From: Rothia nasimurium
GTDB taxonomy: Bacteria; Actinomycetota; Actinomycetes; Actinomycetales; Micrococcaceae
Length of the DNA: 44,183 bases
Direction: 5' to 3'
Assembly (NCBI RefSeq): GCF_004569295.1
Contig: NZ_SPQC01000023.1
Span: 1-44,183 of the forward strand
Of the stretch, positions 33,865 to 42,949 are shown one piece after another. Numbering within the stretch: position 1 is the stretch's first letter; each line of letters starts with the position of its first letter. A model generated the notes under the pieces. It was given only the letters and a program-made list of their open reading frames with translations. It made no database searches and was not told the origin of the DNA. Position numbers and translations under genes: made by a program.

Positions 33865-35232
33865 TTATGCCTTCTTAGACTGACGGTAAAGGCCCCAGAA
33901 GTAGAGAGCCATAACCAAGAAGCAGAGAATGTTGATTGAGAAACTGATAGACATTGATCCAGTGAGGTCTGAAATCAGACCCTGGACAACGGGGATGACG
34001 GCACCGCCGATGATAGCCATGACGATGATAGCTCCGCCAGTTTCGGTAAAGCGCTTATCTTCAATGGTATCCAGGGTGCGCACATAAATTGTTGCCCATC
34101 CGGGGCCAAGCAAACCGGAAGCCAAAACCGCTGCCCACACTGCGGTGATGTTGGGGACGAAAACGACATAGGTTAGCGCTCCAACACCGATGAGGGAGTA
34201 AATAATTAGGACGAGGTCTTCATTCATTTTGGTGATGAGGAAGTTCGCGATGAACTTACCGATAAAGAAGGCCACGTAGGCAGCAAGCAGGTAGTTGGTA
34301 GCGGCACGCTCGTTGAGGGAATCATCAAGGGTGAGCGCCAGTCGGATGGTGAAAGACCACAGGGCAGTCTGCAGGCCGACGTACATGAACTGAGCGAAGA
34401 TACCTGCGAGGAAGTCTTTCTTCTGTAAGAGATAGCGCAGGGTTTCACCTAAACCAGCTGATTTTTCGTGGTTGCTAGCATCAAGCGGTTTGCTGGAAGG
34501 GTACTGAGTAATCGCGATAAGCAGTAACAGCACGATAAGGACACAGATAATCCAGCGATAAGGTTCTAGTGTGCGTTGCAGAAGCTGCTCGGTGAGTTGC
34601 TGGGCTGCTACCGGATCTAAACCTTTAAGTTGGTCTTCTAATGAAGCTCCTTCTGTGAAGATAAGATACTTACCCATAAGGGCACCAGCAAAGAAACCTA
34701 TAGGGGTGAAAGTCTGAGAAATATTCAGACGCAGAGTTGCTGTTTTCTTTGGGCCAATCATGGAGGAGTAGGTGTTAGCAGAAGTCTCCAAGAAAGACAG
34801 ACCGATAGCAACAGCGAAAAGAGAGGCAAGGAAGACGGAGTAAGTCGCTGCTTGTGAAGCAGGGAAAAACAGTAGGCAACCAAGAATGTAAATCGTGAGG
34901 CCGATGAGCAGTCCGGCCTTGTAGCTTAAACGACGAATAACCCGTGATGCGGGGATAGCGATGACGAAGTAGCCACCGTAGAAAGCAGATTGCACAAAAG
35001 CAGTTGCAAAGTCTGAAAGAGTAAAAATGTGCTTGAACTGGGCAATAAGAATATCGTTCAGACTAGCTGCTGCACCCCACATAGGGAAGCAGATAGAAAG
35101 CAGGACGTACTGGAAAATTGGGGTGCGGTCCAGGTATCCGTTGCGCAGCTGCCGTGCGGAGTCTTTAATAATTCCCCAAGAGGTGTTGGATACGCCGCGT
35201 TCTTCAACATGGGTAGGGTTTTCAACGTTCAT
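33865..35232 (-). CDS. fucP: L-fucose:H+ symporter family sugar transporter (FucP-like, MFS)
   Basis: A 455-residue carrier with 12 hydrophobic helices. The N-terminal FFVIAIPASRVIRRLSYKAGLLIGLTIYILGCLLFFPAS and SFLETSANTYSSMIGPKKTATLRLNISQTFTPIGFFAGALMGKYLI are FucP-family hallmarks. The family carries fucose, galactose, glucose or arabinose, so the substrate here is open. It starts at ATG 35232 behind GGGGAGGGG. A 30-codon frame ends two bases upstream, suggesting translational coupling. First of three genes. Confidence 0.9.
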   Translation of the reverse strand: MNVENPTHVEERGVSNTSWGIIKDSARQLRNGYLDRTPIFQYVLLSICFPMWGAAASLNDILIAQFKHIFTLSDFATAFVQSAFYGGYFVIAIPASRVIRRLSYKAGLLIGLTIYILGCLLFFPASQAATYSVFLASLFAVAIGLSFLETSANTYSSMIGPKKTATLRLNISQTFTPIGFFAGALMGKYLIFTEGASLEDQLKGLDPVAAQQLTEQLLQRTLEPYRWIICVLIVLLLLIAITQYPSSKPLDASNHEKSAGLGETLRYLLQKKDFLAGIFAQFMYVGLQTALWSFTIRLALTLDDSLNERAATNYLLAAYVAFFIGKFIANFLITKMNEDLVLIIYSLIGVGALTYVVFVPNITAVWAAVLASGLLGPGWATIYVRTLDTIEDKRFTETGGAIIVMAIIGGAVIPVVQGLISDLTGSMSISFSINILCFLVMALYFWGLYRQSKKA

Positions 35233-35233
35233 C

Positions 35234-35326
35234 TTAGCTGTCCCCTCCCCGGTAGAGTGAGGGCTTCCTAGAGGGGAAAGAAGGAATCAAGGTGATGTGG
35301 AAAATAAAGGGTGACACCATCGTCAT
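35234..35326 (-). CDS. 30-codon upstream ORF coupled to fucP
   Basis: A strong AAAGGAGTTGTT precedes ATG 35326. The frame runs 30 codons (MTMVSPFIFHITLIPSFPSR and ten more) to TAA at 35234-35236, one base before the fucP ATG. Its 3' part contains the fucP ribosome-binding site. The peptide shows no recognisable domain, and the first half is hydrophobic. It may be a leader peptide coupling translation to fucP. Not verified as expressed. Confidence 0.5.
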   Translation of the reverse strand: MTMVSPFIFHITLIPSFPSRKPSLYRGGDS

Positions 35327-35395
35327 AACAACTCCTTTGTCAGTTCTGATGAGACAAATATAAGTTGCCCTGCACCCCGCACCACGGGATTATCA

Positions 35396-35446
35396 TTACA
35401 TATGTTCCATTTTTATAGCATTTATACCGCGATGGAACATTTGTAA
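35396..35446. promoter_or_regulatory. 51-bp inverted repeat, likely operator of the fucP-epimerase-rbsK operon
   Basis: TTACATATGTTCCAT (35396-35410) and ATGGAACATTTGTAA (35432-35446) are inverted copies with one mismatch in 15. Their centres are 36 bp apart. The AT-rich centre contains TATAAA-like boxes on the minus strand. SorC-type regulators bind as tetramers to widely spaced half-sites, and the SorC gene is adjacent, so it is the natural ligand. Confidence 0.65.
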
Positions 35447-35461
35447 CCTTTTGCGTGGAGG

Positions 35462-36418
35462 TTACATCTTAAGTAGCTGCTGTGCAGTCTGGACATCCGT
35501 CACCAGCCTATTCGCGTAACCGTAGGTTACCGCCACGTGGACGGCACGAATTTTTTCAGGCCCGCCCGCAACAAGGATTTTCTGTTCCGTATGACGCATA
35601 TCAGGTAAAGAGATACCCAAGGTGCGGTTATTGAGCTCTGGAACGCACACCTGCCCCTTTTCGTTCAGGTAACGTGAGCAGATATCTCCCACCGATACCT
35701 GACGTAGATGCTCCTTTTCAGAGGGTGAGAGCAGCGGCGAACTGAAGAGGATTGAGCCCTGGTCAGTGGCTCCTACGCTATACACGGCAATGCGGCTTTC
35801 TGCGCCCAAACGCAAGACCTCGCTCACCCAAACATCACGTGACCGGCTCATTTTATCGCCAAACGTCGAGAACACAGCGGGTTCATCCATACTGTAAAGT
35901 TCAGCCGATAATGCTTCAGCAAACCGCTGGTACGTGTGAGCAATGTGCTGGCTGGCTGTACCATCCATAGCCTCACCCCGTAACTGAACAATCCTCACCC
36001 CGCTCACCTGTTGTGGAGTTAGCGCTTGAGCCATCTCAGCAATGGTGTGCGACCACGCTACACCGATGATATCCCCTTCTCGAACGAGCTCCTTAAGAAG
36101 CTGGGCTGCCGACCGCCCTAAAGCATGCCTCAAGTCCATCGGTCCGCGCCCTGCCACAGGGGCAAGCCTCACACCCAGAAGGCTATACTTCTTTCGTAGT
36201 TGCTCCGCCATTATCTGGTTATTATCACGTGGGTCAATCACAGTTGTCCGAATGAAACCGCGGTCTTTGGCATGGGTAAGCAACTTAGAAACCGTGGGAC
36301 GGGCAATATGCAGATGCTGAGCAACTTCCTGCTGAGAAAGACCCCGCTCATGGTAGAGCCTCGCCACTTCCAAAGCGGATATGTCTCGGCGCGTCAGCCT
36401 ATAGATGTCACGTTTCAT
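35462..36418 (-). CDS. SorC/DeoR-type sugar-sensing transcriptional regulator
   Basis: The 318-residue protein has an N-terminal helix-turn-helix (EVARLYHERGLSQQEVAQHLHIARPTVSKLLTHAKDRGFI, about 18-57) and a C-terminal SorC sugar-phosphate-binding domain of NagB-like fold (GDIIGVAWSHTIAEMAQAL; ISLPDMRHTEQKILVAGGPEKIRAVHVAV). These proteins respond to phosphorylated sugars, which the two kinases nearby could supply. No ribosome-binding site is present. TACAAT (36425-36430) lies six bases before ATG 36418, fitting a leaderless transcript. It lies between the fucP operon and the divergent FGGY kinase, and probably controls both. Confidence 0.88.
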   Translation of the reverse strand: MKRDIYRLTRRDISALEVARLYHERGLSQQEVAQHLHIARPTVSKLLTHAKDRGFIRTTVIDPRDNNQIMAEQLRKKYSLLGVRLAPVAGRGPMDLRHALGRSAAQLLKELVREGDIIGVAWSHTIAEMAQALTPQQVSGVRIVQLRGEAMDGTASQHIAHTYQRFAEALSAELYSMDEPAVFSTFGDKMSRSRDVWVSEVLRLGAESRIAVYSVGATDQGSILFSSPLLSPSEKEHLRQVSVGDICSRYLNEKGQVCVPELNNRTLGISLPDMRHTEQKILVAGGPEKIRAVHVAVTYGYANRLVTDVQTAQQLLKM

Positions 36419-36518
36419 ACCGTCATTGTACGGGCATCACCGAGAACGAAGCGAAGCGAACCTCATCGTTTTACCTTATCCAGCTGGGTTTTTCTGAGCA
36501 CCAAAGAACTCAACCATA

Positions 36519-38000
36519 ATGGGGAGTATGACACAAAAGGTATTTTTTGGCTTCGATGTAGGAACCTCAAGCACCAAGGCAGTTCTCATAGATACGAACG
36601 GTCAGCTTCTTAACACCGCAACAACAGAACACACCGTTACCCGCGGCGAACACGGCCTCGTTGAGATGCCGATGTTCGTATGGTGGCAAGAATTTAAAGA
36701 CCTGTACCGCGCGCTCATAGGTGGTCAAGACTTCGAAGTTATCGGAATCGGGCTCTCAGGCATGGGACCGTGCGTTGGCATGACCAGTCTCGAAGGCATC
36801 CCGATAGCTCCATCAGCTCTCTACGGTGTGGACTGGCGGGCAACAGACGAAATCCAGAAACTAACTACCCGCTATGGCGAGGACTACCTACTACACACCT
36901 ATGATTCGGCGCTGACTTCACAAGCCGGTGGCCCTAAAATAGCGTGGTTCCAGCAACGGTATACAGCAGATTTTGAGCGCGGCGTCCGGTTTTTTATGCC
37001 GCATTCATGGGTGATATGGCATCTAACCGGGGAGTATACACTTGACCGGCATTCTGCATCTCAGATGACGCCCCTATATAGGCCTGAAACCGGTGAATGG
37101 GATGATTCAATGGTGAGCGAGATAGGTGGAAAGAACCTTGAGATGCCCTGTCTGGGTTGGTCAAACGAGATTGCAGGGGAAACTCGTCCGAACCCCGAAA
37201 TTCCTGAGCTAAAAGGTGGAATTCCGGTAATTTTTGGAACCATTGATGCTTGGGCAGAACAAGAGTCTGTAGGGGCAACCGAAAATCACCACCTCTTTCT
37301 TATGTACGGGACGACCTTATTTCTCATCGCAAACACAGATCGCCGCGCACGCCATCTTTCGATGTGGGGAACAGCCGGAACGCGTAAAGGAACCCATCAC
37401 CTTGCCGGTGGTCTTGCTACCTCGGGAGCGTTAACGAGTTGGCTCCGAGACCTGACGGAGGCGACCGATTTTGCTCAGCTGATTGCTGAGGCTGAAGGTA
37501 CACCCGCAGGCGCCCATGGTCTGCTTGCTTTACCGTATTTCGCAGGCGAGCGAACCCCTATTCAAGATGCAGACGCTCGCGGAACACTTATCGGGCTCAC
37601 GCTGGATCATACACGCGGGCATATTTATCGGGCTCTGCTTGAATCTACCGCTTTTGCCGTCCGCCATAATATTGAGACGATGGAAGCTGCCGGCGCCAAT
37701 ATTCAGGGTATTACCTGTGCTGGTGGAGGAGTTAAATCTGACTTCTGGCCACAAATTATTTCTGACGTGACCGGCCGCGAACAGGTGATACGAAAGTACA
37801 CCATCGGTGCTTCTTTGGGCGACGCTTTTATGGTTGCTCAAACGCTAGGAGTAGCGTCTGACATTAATGAATGGAACCCCATTAATCATATGATTCACCC
37901 GCGAGAAGTGCCAATTTATAACCAGCTCTACCCGGATTACCGCCAGCTTTATGTCTCCACGAAAGATATTCAGCATAGGCTATCTAGGCTCCAGGGCTAG
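36519..38000 (+). CDS. FGGY-family carbohydrate kinase
   Basis: The 493-residue two-domain kinase has the ATP-binding start FFGFDVGTSSTKAVLIDTNGQLL and the C-terminal FAGERTPIQDADARGTLIGLTLDHTRGHIYRALLESTAF and CAGGGVKSDFWPQIISDVTG. YGVDWRATDEI carries the catalytic-base aspartate region. It resembles xylulo/glucono/erythrulokinase-like members; the sugar cannot be read from sequence. ATG 36519 or 36528 is possible: GGGGAG lies too close to the second, and the first has no clear site. Divergent from the SorC gene. Its 3' end overlaps the tetR gene by 17 bp, convergently. Confidence 0.88.
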   Translation: MGSMTQKVFFGFDVGTSSTKAVLIDTNGQLLNTATTEHTVTRGEHGLVEMPMFVWWQEFKDLYRALIGGQDFEVIGIGLSGMGPCVGMTSLEGIPIAPSALYGVDWRATDEIQKLTTRYGEDYLLHTYDSALTSQAGGPKIAWFQQRYTADFERGVRFFMPHSWVIWHLTGEYTLDRHSASQMTPLYRPETGEWDDSMVSEIGGKNLEMPCLGWSNEIAGETRPNPEIPELKGGIPVIFGTIDAWAEQESVGATENHHLFLMYGTTLFLIANTDRRARHLSMWGTAGTRKGTHHLAGGLATSGALTSWLRDLTEATDFAQLIAEAEGTPAGAHGLLALPYFAGERTPIQDADARGTLIGLTLDHTRGHIYRALLESTAFAVRHNIETMEAAGANIQGITCAGGGVKSDFWPQIISDVTGREQVIRKYTIGASLGDAFMVAQTLGVASDINEWNPINHMIHPREVPIYNQLYPDYRQLYVSTKDIQHRLSRLQG

Positions 38001-38556
38001 ATAGAGCCCTTGCCCCAGAACCTAATGTCCCCTTCAGCTGCTCCACGACCTCGAGCAGGGCGTCCATATCGCCGCTGAGGGCAAGGTTGGGGCGGGACTC
38101 GCTGCTGGCGACCGCCGCGTTGTAGTAGAGCCCGTCCCCCATCAGTAAGATAGCGCGCGCCACCGCGTCCGAGGGCACCTCGGCCCGAATCATCTCAAAC
38201 CAGCGGCCCTGGATCCTGTCATAGACCCCGGCTACCTTCTCGGCGGCGTCCTGACACAGGCGCGACGCGGCCACAAACACCCGGTCAAAAGGGGTGTCCT
38301 GGTACATGGACGTGCGCACATAGTAGGCACAGGCCCCGGCAGGATCATCCGCCATAGCCTTGAAATCCCGCTCGGCGAGCGCCCAGGCCCGCACCAACAG
38401 CCCGTCAACTAGGGCGGTTTTATCGGGGAAGTGGTAGAGTAGGCCCCCCTTTGACACCCCGGCGCGGGAGGCAATAGCGTTCATGGACGCCGCCCGCTCC
38501 CCCTCTTCAATGAGCAGGGCTTCGTAGGCGTCGAGGATTTTTTCGCGAGAACTCAT
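37984..38556 (-). CDS. TetR family transcriptional regulator
   Basis: The 190-residue protein has an N-terminal helix-turn-helix (REKILDAYEALLIEEGERAASMNAIASRAGVSKGGLLYHFPDKTALVDGLL) and a ligand-binding C-terminus (TetR_C, with FDRVFVAASRLCQDAA). Divergent from a DHA2 efflux pump, it is the probable pump repressor, induced by a pump substrate. TAGGAT (38564-38569) lies seven bases before the ATG, allowing a leaderless transcript, though AGGA could also serve as a ribosome-binding site. Confidence 0.92.
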   Translation of the reverse strand: MSSREKILDAYEALLIEEGERAASMNAIASRAGVSKGGLLYHFPDKTALVDGLLVRAWALAERDFKAMADDPAGACAYYVRTSMYQDTPFDRVFVAASRLCQDAAEKVAGVYDRIQGRWFEMIRAEVPSDAVARAILLMGDGLYYNAAVASSESRPNLALSGDMDALLEVVEQLKGTLGSGARALSSPGA

Positions 38557-38581
38557 GTGTTCTATCCTACCGGGCTGGCAC

Positions 38582-38611
38582 TTGAAAACAAAACCGTCCA
38601 GACGGTACAGT
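38582..38611 (+). promoter_or_regulatory. Efflux-pump promoter with a TetR operator in the spacer
   Basis: TTGAAA (38582-38587) and TACAGT (38606-38611) are 18 bp apart. Between them lies the perfect dyad ACCGTC-CA-GACGGT (38593-38606), whose last base overlaps the -10 box. A repressor bound there would block RNA polymerase. It lies in the tetR-pump divergent region, about 90 bp before the pump start. Confidence 0.6.
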
Positions 38612-38698
38612 AATCTATGTTGAACTAAAGCTACCGATGCAACACCCGCACCCAGCGGACACCCAATCCCAGGTAGCCGTCCTCACGAAAGAGCAGAC

Positions 38699-40234
38699 AT
38701 GCACCCCACAACCGGCCAAATGAGAGCCGTCACCGAACCCACCGCAGCACCCTACTCCCGCCGCTGGGCGGCCCTAGCCGTCCTTATGCTGCCGGTGCTC
38801 TTGGTCTCTGTCGACAACACAGTGCTCTCCTTTGCCCTGCCCGAAATCTCAGCCCGGCTCTCCCCCAGCGGCACCCAACTGCTCTGGATCAACGACGTCT
38901 ACCCGCTGATTCTCTCGGGCCTGCTCATTCCTGCAGGTAGCATGGGTGACCGCTTTGGTCGCCGCACCATGCTCCTGTTAGGAGGCTTCGGCTTTACCGT
39001 CATCTCGGCAGCCGCGGCCTTCGCCCCCACCGCCGCCTGGCTCATTGCCGCCCGCGCCGGCATGGGTATCTTCGGGGCCATGCTCATGCCCGCGACACTC
39101 TCGATTATCCGCAACATGTTCTCTGACGCCACCGAACGCCGCACCGCCATCGCCATCTGGGCATCCGGATTCGCTGGCGGTGCCGCCCTGGGCCCTATCG
39201 TCGGCGGCTTCCTGCTGGAGCACTTCTACTGGGGTTCGGTCTTTCTCATGGCAGTGCCCGTGTTGCTACCCATGCTCCTGCTGGGCTTCTGGCTGATTCC
39301 CAACTCCAAGGACCCTGCCCCCGGCACCATCGACTTCGTCAGCATCGCCCTGATTATGGCGACCATGGCCCCCTTCGTCTACGCCATCAAGCACTTCGCC
39401 CACGATGGCTTCGACCTGCTCACCATCGCCCTGCTGCTGGTCGCCCTCGTCTGCGGCATTGCTTTCACCCGCCGCCAGCTGGCGCGCACCAACCCCATGC
39501 TGGACATGCGCCTCTTCACCAACAAGCAGTTCACCGGCGCGGTGCTCACCAACCTCATGGCGATCTTCTCACTGGTTGGCTTCCTCTACTTCGTCTCCCA
39601 GCATCTGCAGCTGGTAAGCAGCCACTCCCCCTTTAGCGCGGCCCTGGTGCTGCTGCCCGGCCTGGTACTGACCGTCATTGCGGGCCTGGTCGTGGTGTAC
39701 CTGGTCAAAATCATCAAGCCCTGGATCGTGATTGCTGGCGCCCTACTCATGAACGCGGCAGCCTTCACCCTGGTTTTCTTCACCGCCGATTCCGGCTCGG
39801 ACACCGGTATTCTGGTCGCCTTTGCCCTGCTCGGTGTGGGCATTGGCTTCGCTGAAACCCTGACCAACGACATTATCCTGTCCGCTGTTCCCCCGCACAA
39901 GGCGGGTGCGGCGTCCGCTATCTCCGAGACCGCCTACGAGACCGGCTCGGTCATGGGCACCGCGATTCTGGGGTCGATTCTGAACGCGGCCTATGTTGCC
40001 CACCTGGTGGTGCCCGAGGGGGTTAGTGCAGCGGACGCGGACGCCGCCCGCGAGACCCTGGGCGGGGCGGCAGAAACCGCCGAACGCATCGGCGGGGAAA
40101 CCGGCGCTGCCCTGCTGACTTCGGCCCAGCACGCCTTCGACTCCGGCGTGGTCTACACCTCTGCCATTGGCGTAGTGCTCATGCTGATTTGCACCGTGAT
40201 GGTGGTGCGCACCCTGCGCGGGGTGAAGATGTAG
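38699..40234 (+). CDS. MFS drug efflux transporter, DHA2 (14-TM) family
   Basis: The 511-residue protein has about 14 hydrophobic helices. Motif A is GSMGDRFGRRTMLLLGG, preceded by LWINDVYPLILSGLLIPAG, typical of QacA/SmvA-type drug:proton antiporters. VSVDNTVLSFALPEI carries the conserved helix-1 aspartate and asparagine. Substrates are likely cationic or lipophilic drugs and antiseptics. GAAAGAG precedes the ATG. The adjacent tetR and operator suggest induction by substrate. It converges with corA, 10 bp from its stop. Confidence 0.92.
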   Translation: MHPTTGQMRAVTEPTAAPYSRRWAALAVLMLPVLLVSVDNTVLSFALPEISARLSPSGTQLLWINDVYPLILSGLLIPAGSMGDRFGRRTMLLLGGFGFTVISAAAAFAPTAAWLIAARAGMGIFGAMLMPATLSIIRNMFSDATERRTAIAIWASGFAGGAALGPIVGGFLLEHFYWGSVFLMAVPVLLPMLLLGFWLIPNSKDPAPGTIDFVSIALIMATMAPFVYAIKHFAHDGFDLLTIALLLVALVCGIAFTRRQLARTNPMLDMRLFTNKQFTGAVLTNLMAIFSLVGFLYFVSQHLQLVSSHSPFSAALVLLPGLVLTVIAGLVVVYLVKIIKPWIVIAGALLMNAAAFTLVFFTADSGSDTGILVAFALLGVGIGFAETLTNDIILSAVPPHKAGAASAISETAYETGSVMGTAILGSILNAAYVAHLVVPEGVSAADADAARETLGGAAETAERIGGETGAALLTSAQHAFDSGVVYTSAIGVVLMLICTVMVVRTLRGVKM

Positions 40235-40244
40235 AAGAGGACCG

Positions 40245-41258
40245 TTAAAGCCATTCTTTCTTTTTAAAAACCACCCACAGCCCAAAGGACACCGCAACCA
40301 TGAGCAGCAGGGACGCCGGGTAGCCAAAGGTCCAGTGCAGCTTGGGCATCACGTCGAAGTTCATGCCGTAAATTGAGCCAATCACGGTAGGGGCCACCAG
40401 AATCGCAGCCCAGGCCGAGATTCTCTTCGTATCATCGTTCTGCCGTTCCGCCACGATAGTGGAGTTCACCGCCAGGGCGTTCTCGAGGGAGGAGCGCAGA
40501 TCGTCTACCCGGTCAGCCACGCTGATGACGTGGTCTTTCACGTCGCGGAAGTGGGGGAGCAGCTCAAGCTGGTGCTCATTGCCGGTCTCAGCCTGAATAC
40601 GAATACGCCCCATGAGCAGGTCCAGCATCTGCCCCACTGGCTTGACCGCCCGTTTGAAGTCACTGACCTCGTTCAGCAGGCTGTAGATACGCTGCGATAT
40701 CTCGCTGGCTTCGGAGTTATCGGCGAAGAGGGCGTCCTCGATTTCGTCACCGTCGTTTTCTAGACCCTCAATAACGGGGAAGTAGCCGTCCACGAGCATA
40801 TCGAGCACCCGGTGCAAGAAAGCCAGTGGGTAGGCCTGCATGGTGGGGCTCTCCAGCGCGCTCGAGAAGACCGCGCCCATGGTGCGCTGGGTGGTGTCGA
40901 CAGAGCGCAGGGCATCTTTGACAAGCCAAATCACGAAGTTCTCGCCCACGAACATGTGGGTTTCACCGAAACGGATTTCTTCGGTGTCATCGAGGTAGAT
41001 CGCCGGGCGGAGCACCAGGTAGTAGGTGCTGCCGTAGCGATCGAGCTTGGAGCGCTGGTGGCCCTGCTCGGAGTCTTCAACAGCGAGGGGGTGCAGGTTG
41101 AAGAGGCCGGTGAGGGTGGTGAGGTCGCCGCGGGAAGGGTCAACCAGGCCGATATAGGCGCAGTCGGTGCCGGGAGTGAAGGCCCGGGCAAGGTCGGCGA
41201 GGGAGTCGTAGCCGGTGACGGCCCCGGTGGTGTGGTTGAGCGTGTTGAGTAAGGTCAT
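40245..41258 (-). CDS. corA: CorA family magnesium/cobalt transporter
   Basis: The 337-residue protein has the cytoplasmic CorA domain and two C-terminal membrane helices. YGMNF (Gly at about 298) is the GMN ion-selectivity motif at the end of the first helix. The periplasmic loop after it is DVMPKLHWTFGYP, and a basic tail ends the protein. It forms a pentameric Mg2+ channel. TACGAT lies seven bases before ATG 41258, fitting a leaderless transcript; a distant AAGGA is the only other candidate site. Confidence 0.95.
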   Translation of the reverse strand: MTLLNTLNHTTGAVTGYDSLADLARAFTPGTDCAYIGLVDPSRGDLTTLTGLFNLHPLAVEDSEQGHQRSKLDRYGSTYYLVLRPAIYLDDTEEIRFGETHMFVGENFVIWLVKDALRSVDTTQRTMGAVFSSALESPTMQAYPLAFLHRVLDMLVDGYFPVIEGLENDGDEIEDALFADNSEASEISQRIYSLLNEVSDFKRAVKPVGQMLDLLMGRIRIQAETGNEHQLELLPHFRDVKDHVISVADRVDDLRSSLENALAVNSTIVAERQNDDTKRISAWAAILVAPTVIGSIYGMNFDVMPKLHWTFGYPASLLLMVAVSFGLWVVFKKKEWL

Positions 41259-41280
41259 GGTGTCTATCGTAGTCCTTCTA

Positions 41281-41350
41281 CAGAAAAGACCATATTAAAT
41301 CAGAAAAACCCACCTAGTTAGTGGGTTTTTCTGGTTTAGATGGTACCTAC
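41281..41350 (-). terminator. Terminator after purA (copy 2 of the repeat family)
   Basis: CAGAAAAACCCAC (41301-41313) pairs perfectly with GTGGGTTTTTCTG (41321-41333). On the purA strand the second arm ends in a T-run. Flanks CAGAAAAGACCA and TTTAGATGGTACCTA match the element at 15175-15243, whose stem differs in sequence but has the same shape. Confidence 0.85.
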
Positions 41351-41382
41351 CCGGCGCAGGAAGAGGGGCGCGGACGTCCGCC

Positions 41383-42678
41383 CTACTTCTCGTCCTCGAT
41401 CAGGTCGCGCACAACGATGGTCTGCTCGCGGCCGGGGCCAACACCAATCGCCGAGATACGGCAGCCGGAAATCTCTTCCAGCTTCTCAAGGTACTTACGG
41501 GCATTCTCGGGCAGCTCATCAAGGGTCTTAGCCTCGGTGATGTCTTCGGTCCAGCCGTCGAAGTACTCGTAGATAGGCTTAGCGTGGTGGAAGTCCGACT
41601 GGGTCATGGGCATCTCATCGTGGCGAACACCGTCTACATCGTAGGCGACGCAGACAGGAATCTTCTCAAGCCCGGTGAGCACATCCAGCTTGGTGATGAA
41701 GAGGTCGGTGAAGCCATTGATGCGCACAGCCTGGCGGGCCAGAACCGCGTCGTACCAGCCGCAGCGGCGGGGGCGGCCAGTATTCACGCCGAACTCGCCA
41801 CCGGTGGTGCGCAGGAATTCGCCCATGTCGTCGAAGAGTTCAGTGGGGAAGGGGCCAGCACCCACGCGGGTGGTGTAGGCCTTCTGAATACCGATGACGC
41901 GGGAGATGCGGGTGGGGCCAACGCCGGAACCAACGGAGGCACCGCCTGCGGTAGGGTTAGATGAGGTGACGAAGGGGTAGGTGCCGTGGTCTACGTCGAG
42001 GAAGGTAGCCTGGCCGCCTTCCATGAGCAGGGTCTTGCCCTCGTCCAGGGCCTTGTTGAGCAGCTGGGTTGATTCAACAATCATGGGTGCCAGGCGGTCG
42101 GCGAAGCTCATGAAGTACTCAACGATTTCTTCGACCTCGACGTGGCGGCGGTTGTAGACCTTGACCAGTAGTTCGTTCTTCTGACGCAGGGCGCCTTCAA
42201 CCTTCTGGCGCAGGATGGACTCGTCGAGGATGTCCTGCACGCGAATGCCCAGGCGGCCTACCTTGTCCATGTAGGTGGGGCCGATGCCGCGGCCGGTGGT
42301 GCCGATGGCGCGCTTGCCGAGGAAGCGTTCGGTGACCTTGTCCATGGTCTGGTGGTAGGGCGCTACCAGGTGGGCGTTAGCTGAAATTTTGAGCTTGGAA
42401 GTGTCTGCGCCGCGGGCTTCGAGGCCGTCGATTTCTTCGAAGAGGGCTTCGGGGTTAACGACGACGCCGTTGCCGATGACGGGTACAGCGTTTTCTGAGA
42501 GGATGCCGGCGGGAAGGAGCTTGAGCTCGAACTTCTGGCCGTTGACGACGACGGTGTGGCCTGCGTTGTTACCGCCGTTGGGCTTGACGACGTAATCGAC
42601 GCGGCCGCCGAGCAGGTCGGTTGCTTTGCCTTTACCTTCGTCGCCCCACTGGGCACCTACAATCACAATTGCTGGCAT
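41383..42678 (-). CDS. purA: Adenylosuccinate synthetase
   Basis: PurA joins IMP and aspartate using GTP, the first committed step to AMP. The 431-residue protein has [17 protein letters not shown] at the N-terminus, [26 protein letters not shown] and [17 protein letters not shown], all standard. The length equals the family norm. CAGGAGTAAGACTT precedes the ATG. It is a stand-alone gene ending at the repeat-family terminator. Confidence 0.98.
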   Translation of the reverse strand: MPAIVIVGAQWGDEGKGKATDLLGGRVDYVVKPNGGNNAGHTVVVNGQKFELKLLPAGILSENAVPVIGNGVVVNPEALFEEIDGLEARGADTSKLKISANAHLVAPYHQTMDKVTERFLGKRAIGTTGRGIGPTYMDKVGRLGIRVQDILDESILRQKVEGALRQKNELLVKVYNRRHVEVEEIVEYFMSFADRLAPMIVESTQLLNKALDEGKTLLMEGGQATFLDVDHGTYPFVTSSNPTAGGASVGSGVGPTRISRVIGIQKAYTTRVGAGPFPTELFDDMGEFLRTTGGEFGVNTGRPRRCGWYDAVLARQAVRINGFTDLFITKLDVLTGLEKIPVCVAYDVDGVRHDEMPMTQSDFHHAKPIYEYFDGWTEDITEAKTLDELPENARKYLEKLEEISGCRISAIGVGPGREQTIVVRDLIEDEK

Positions 42679-42949
42679 AAGTCTTACTCCTGAATAGGAT
42701 GGTCACCTGCCGGGTTTCACGGCGGTGGGGTGGGGCTGCGCGGCCTGAATGGCCTATGCGGGCAGCGCGGACGCAGGGCACACCATTCTTAAGGATAGCA
42801 AGGGTGGTTTGTGTTTGGGTGAGTGTTCCAGGTTTTGCGCTGCTGGCGGTAGAGGGTAGGCCGACGCCGGTGGCAGGTTCCCGGGAATCACCGAGAAATA
42901 ATCCGACATCTAGCCAGTGGGCACCCAGTTCGTCTTTAAGCTGGAAAGT

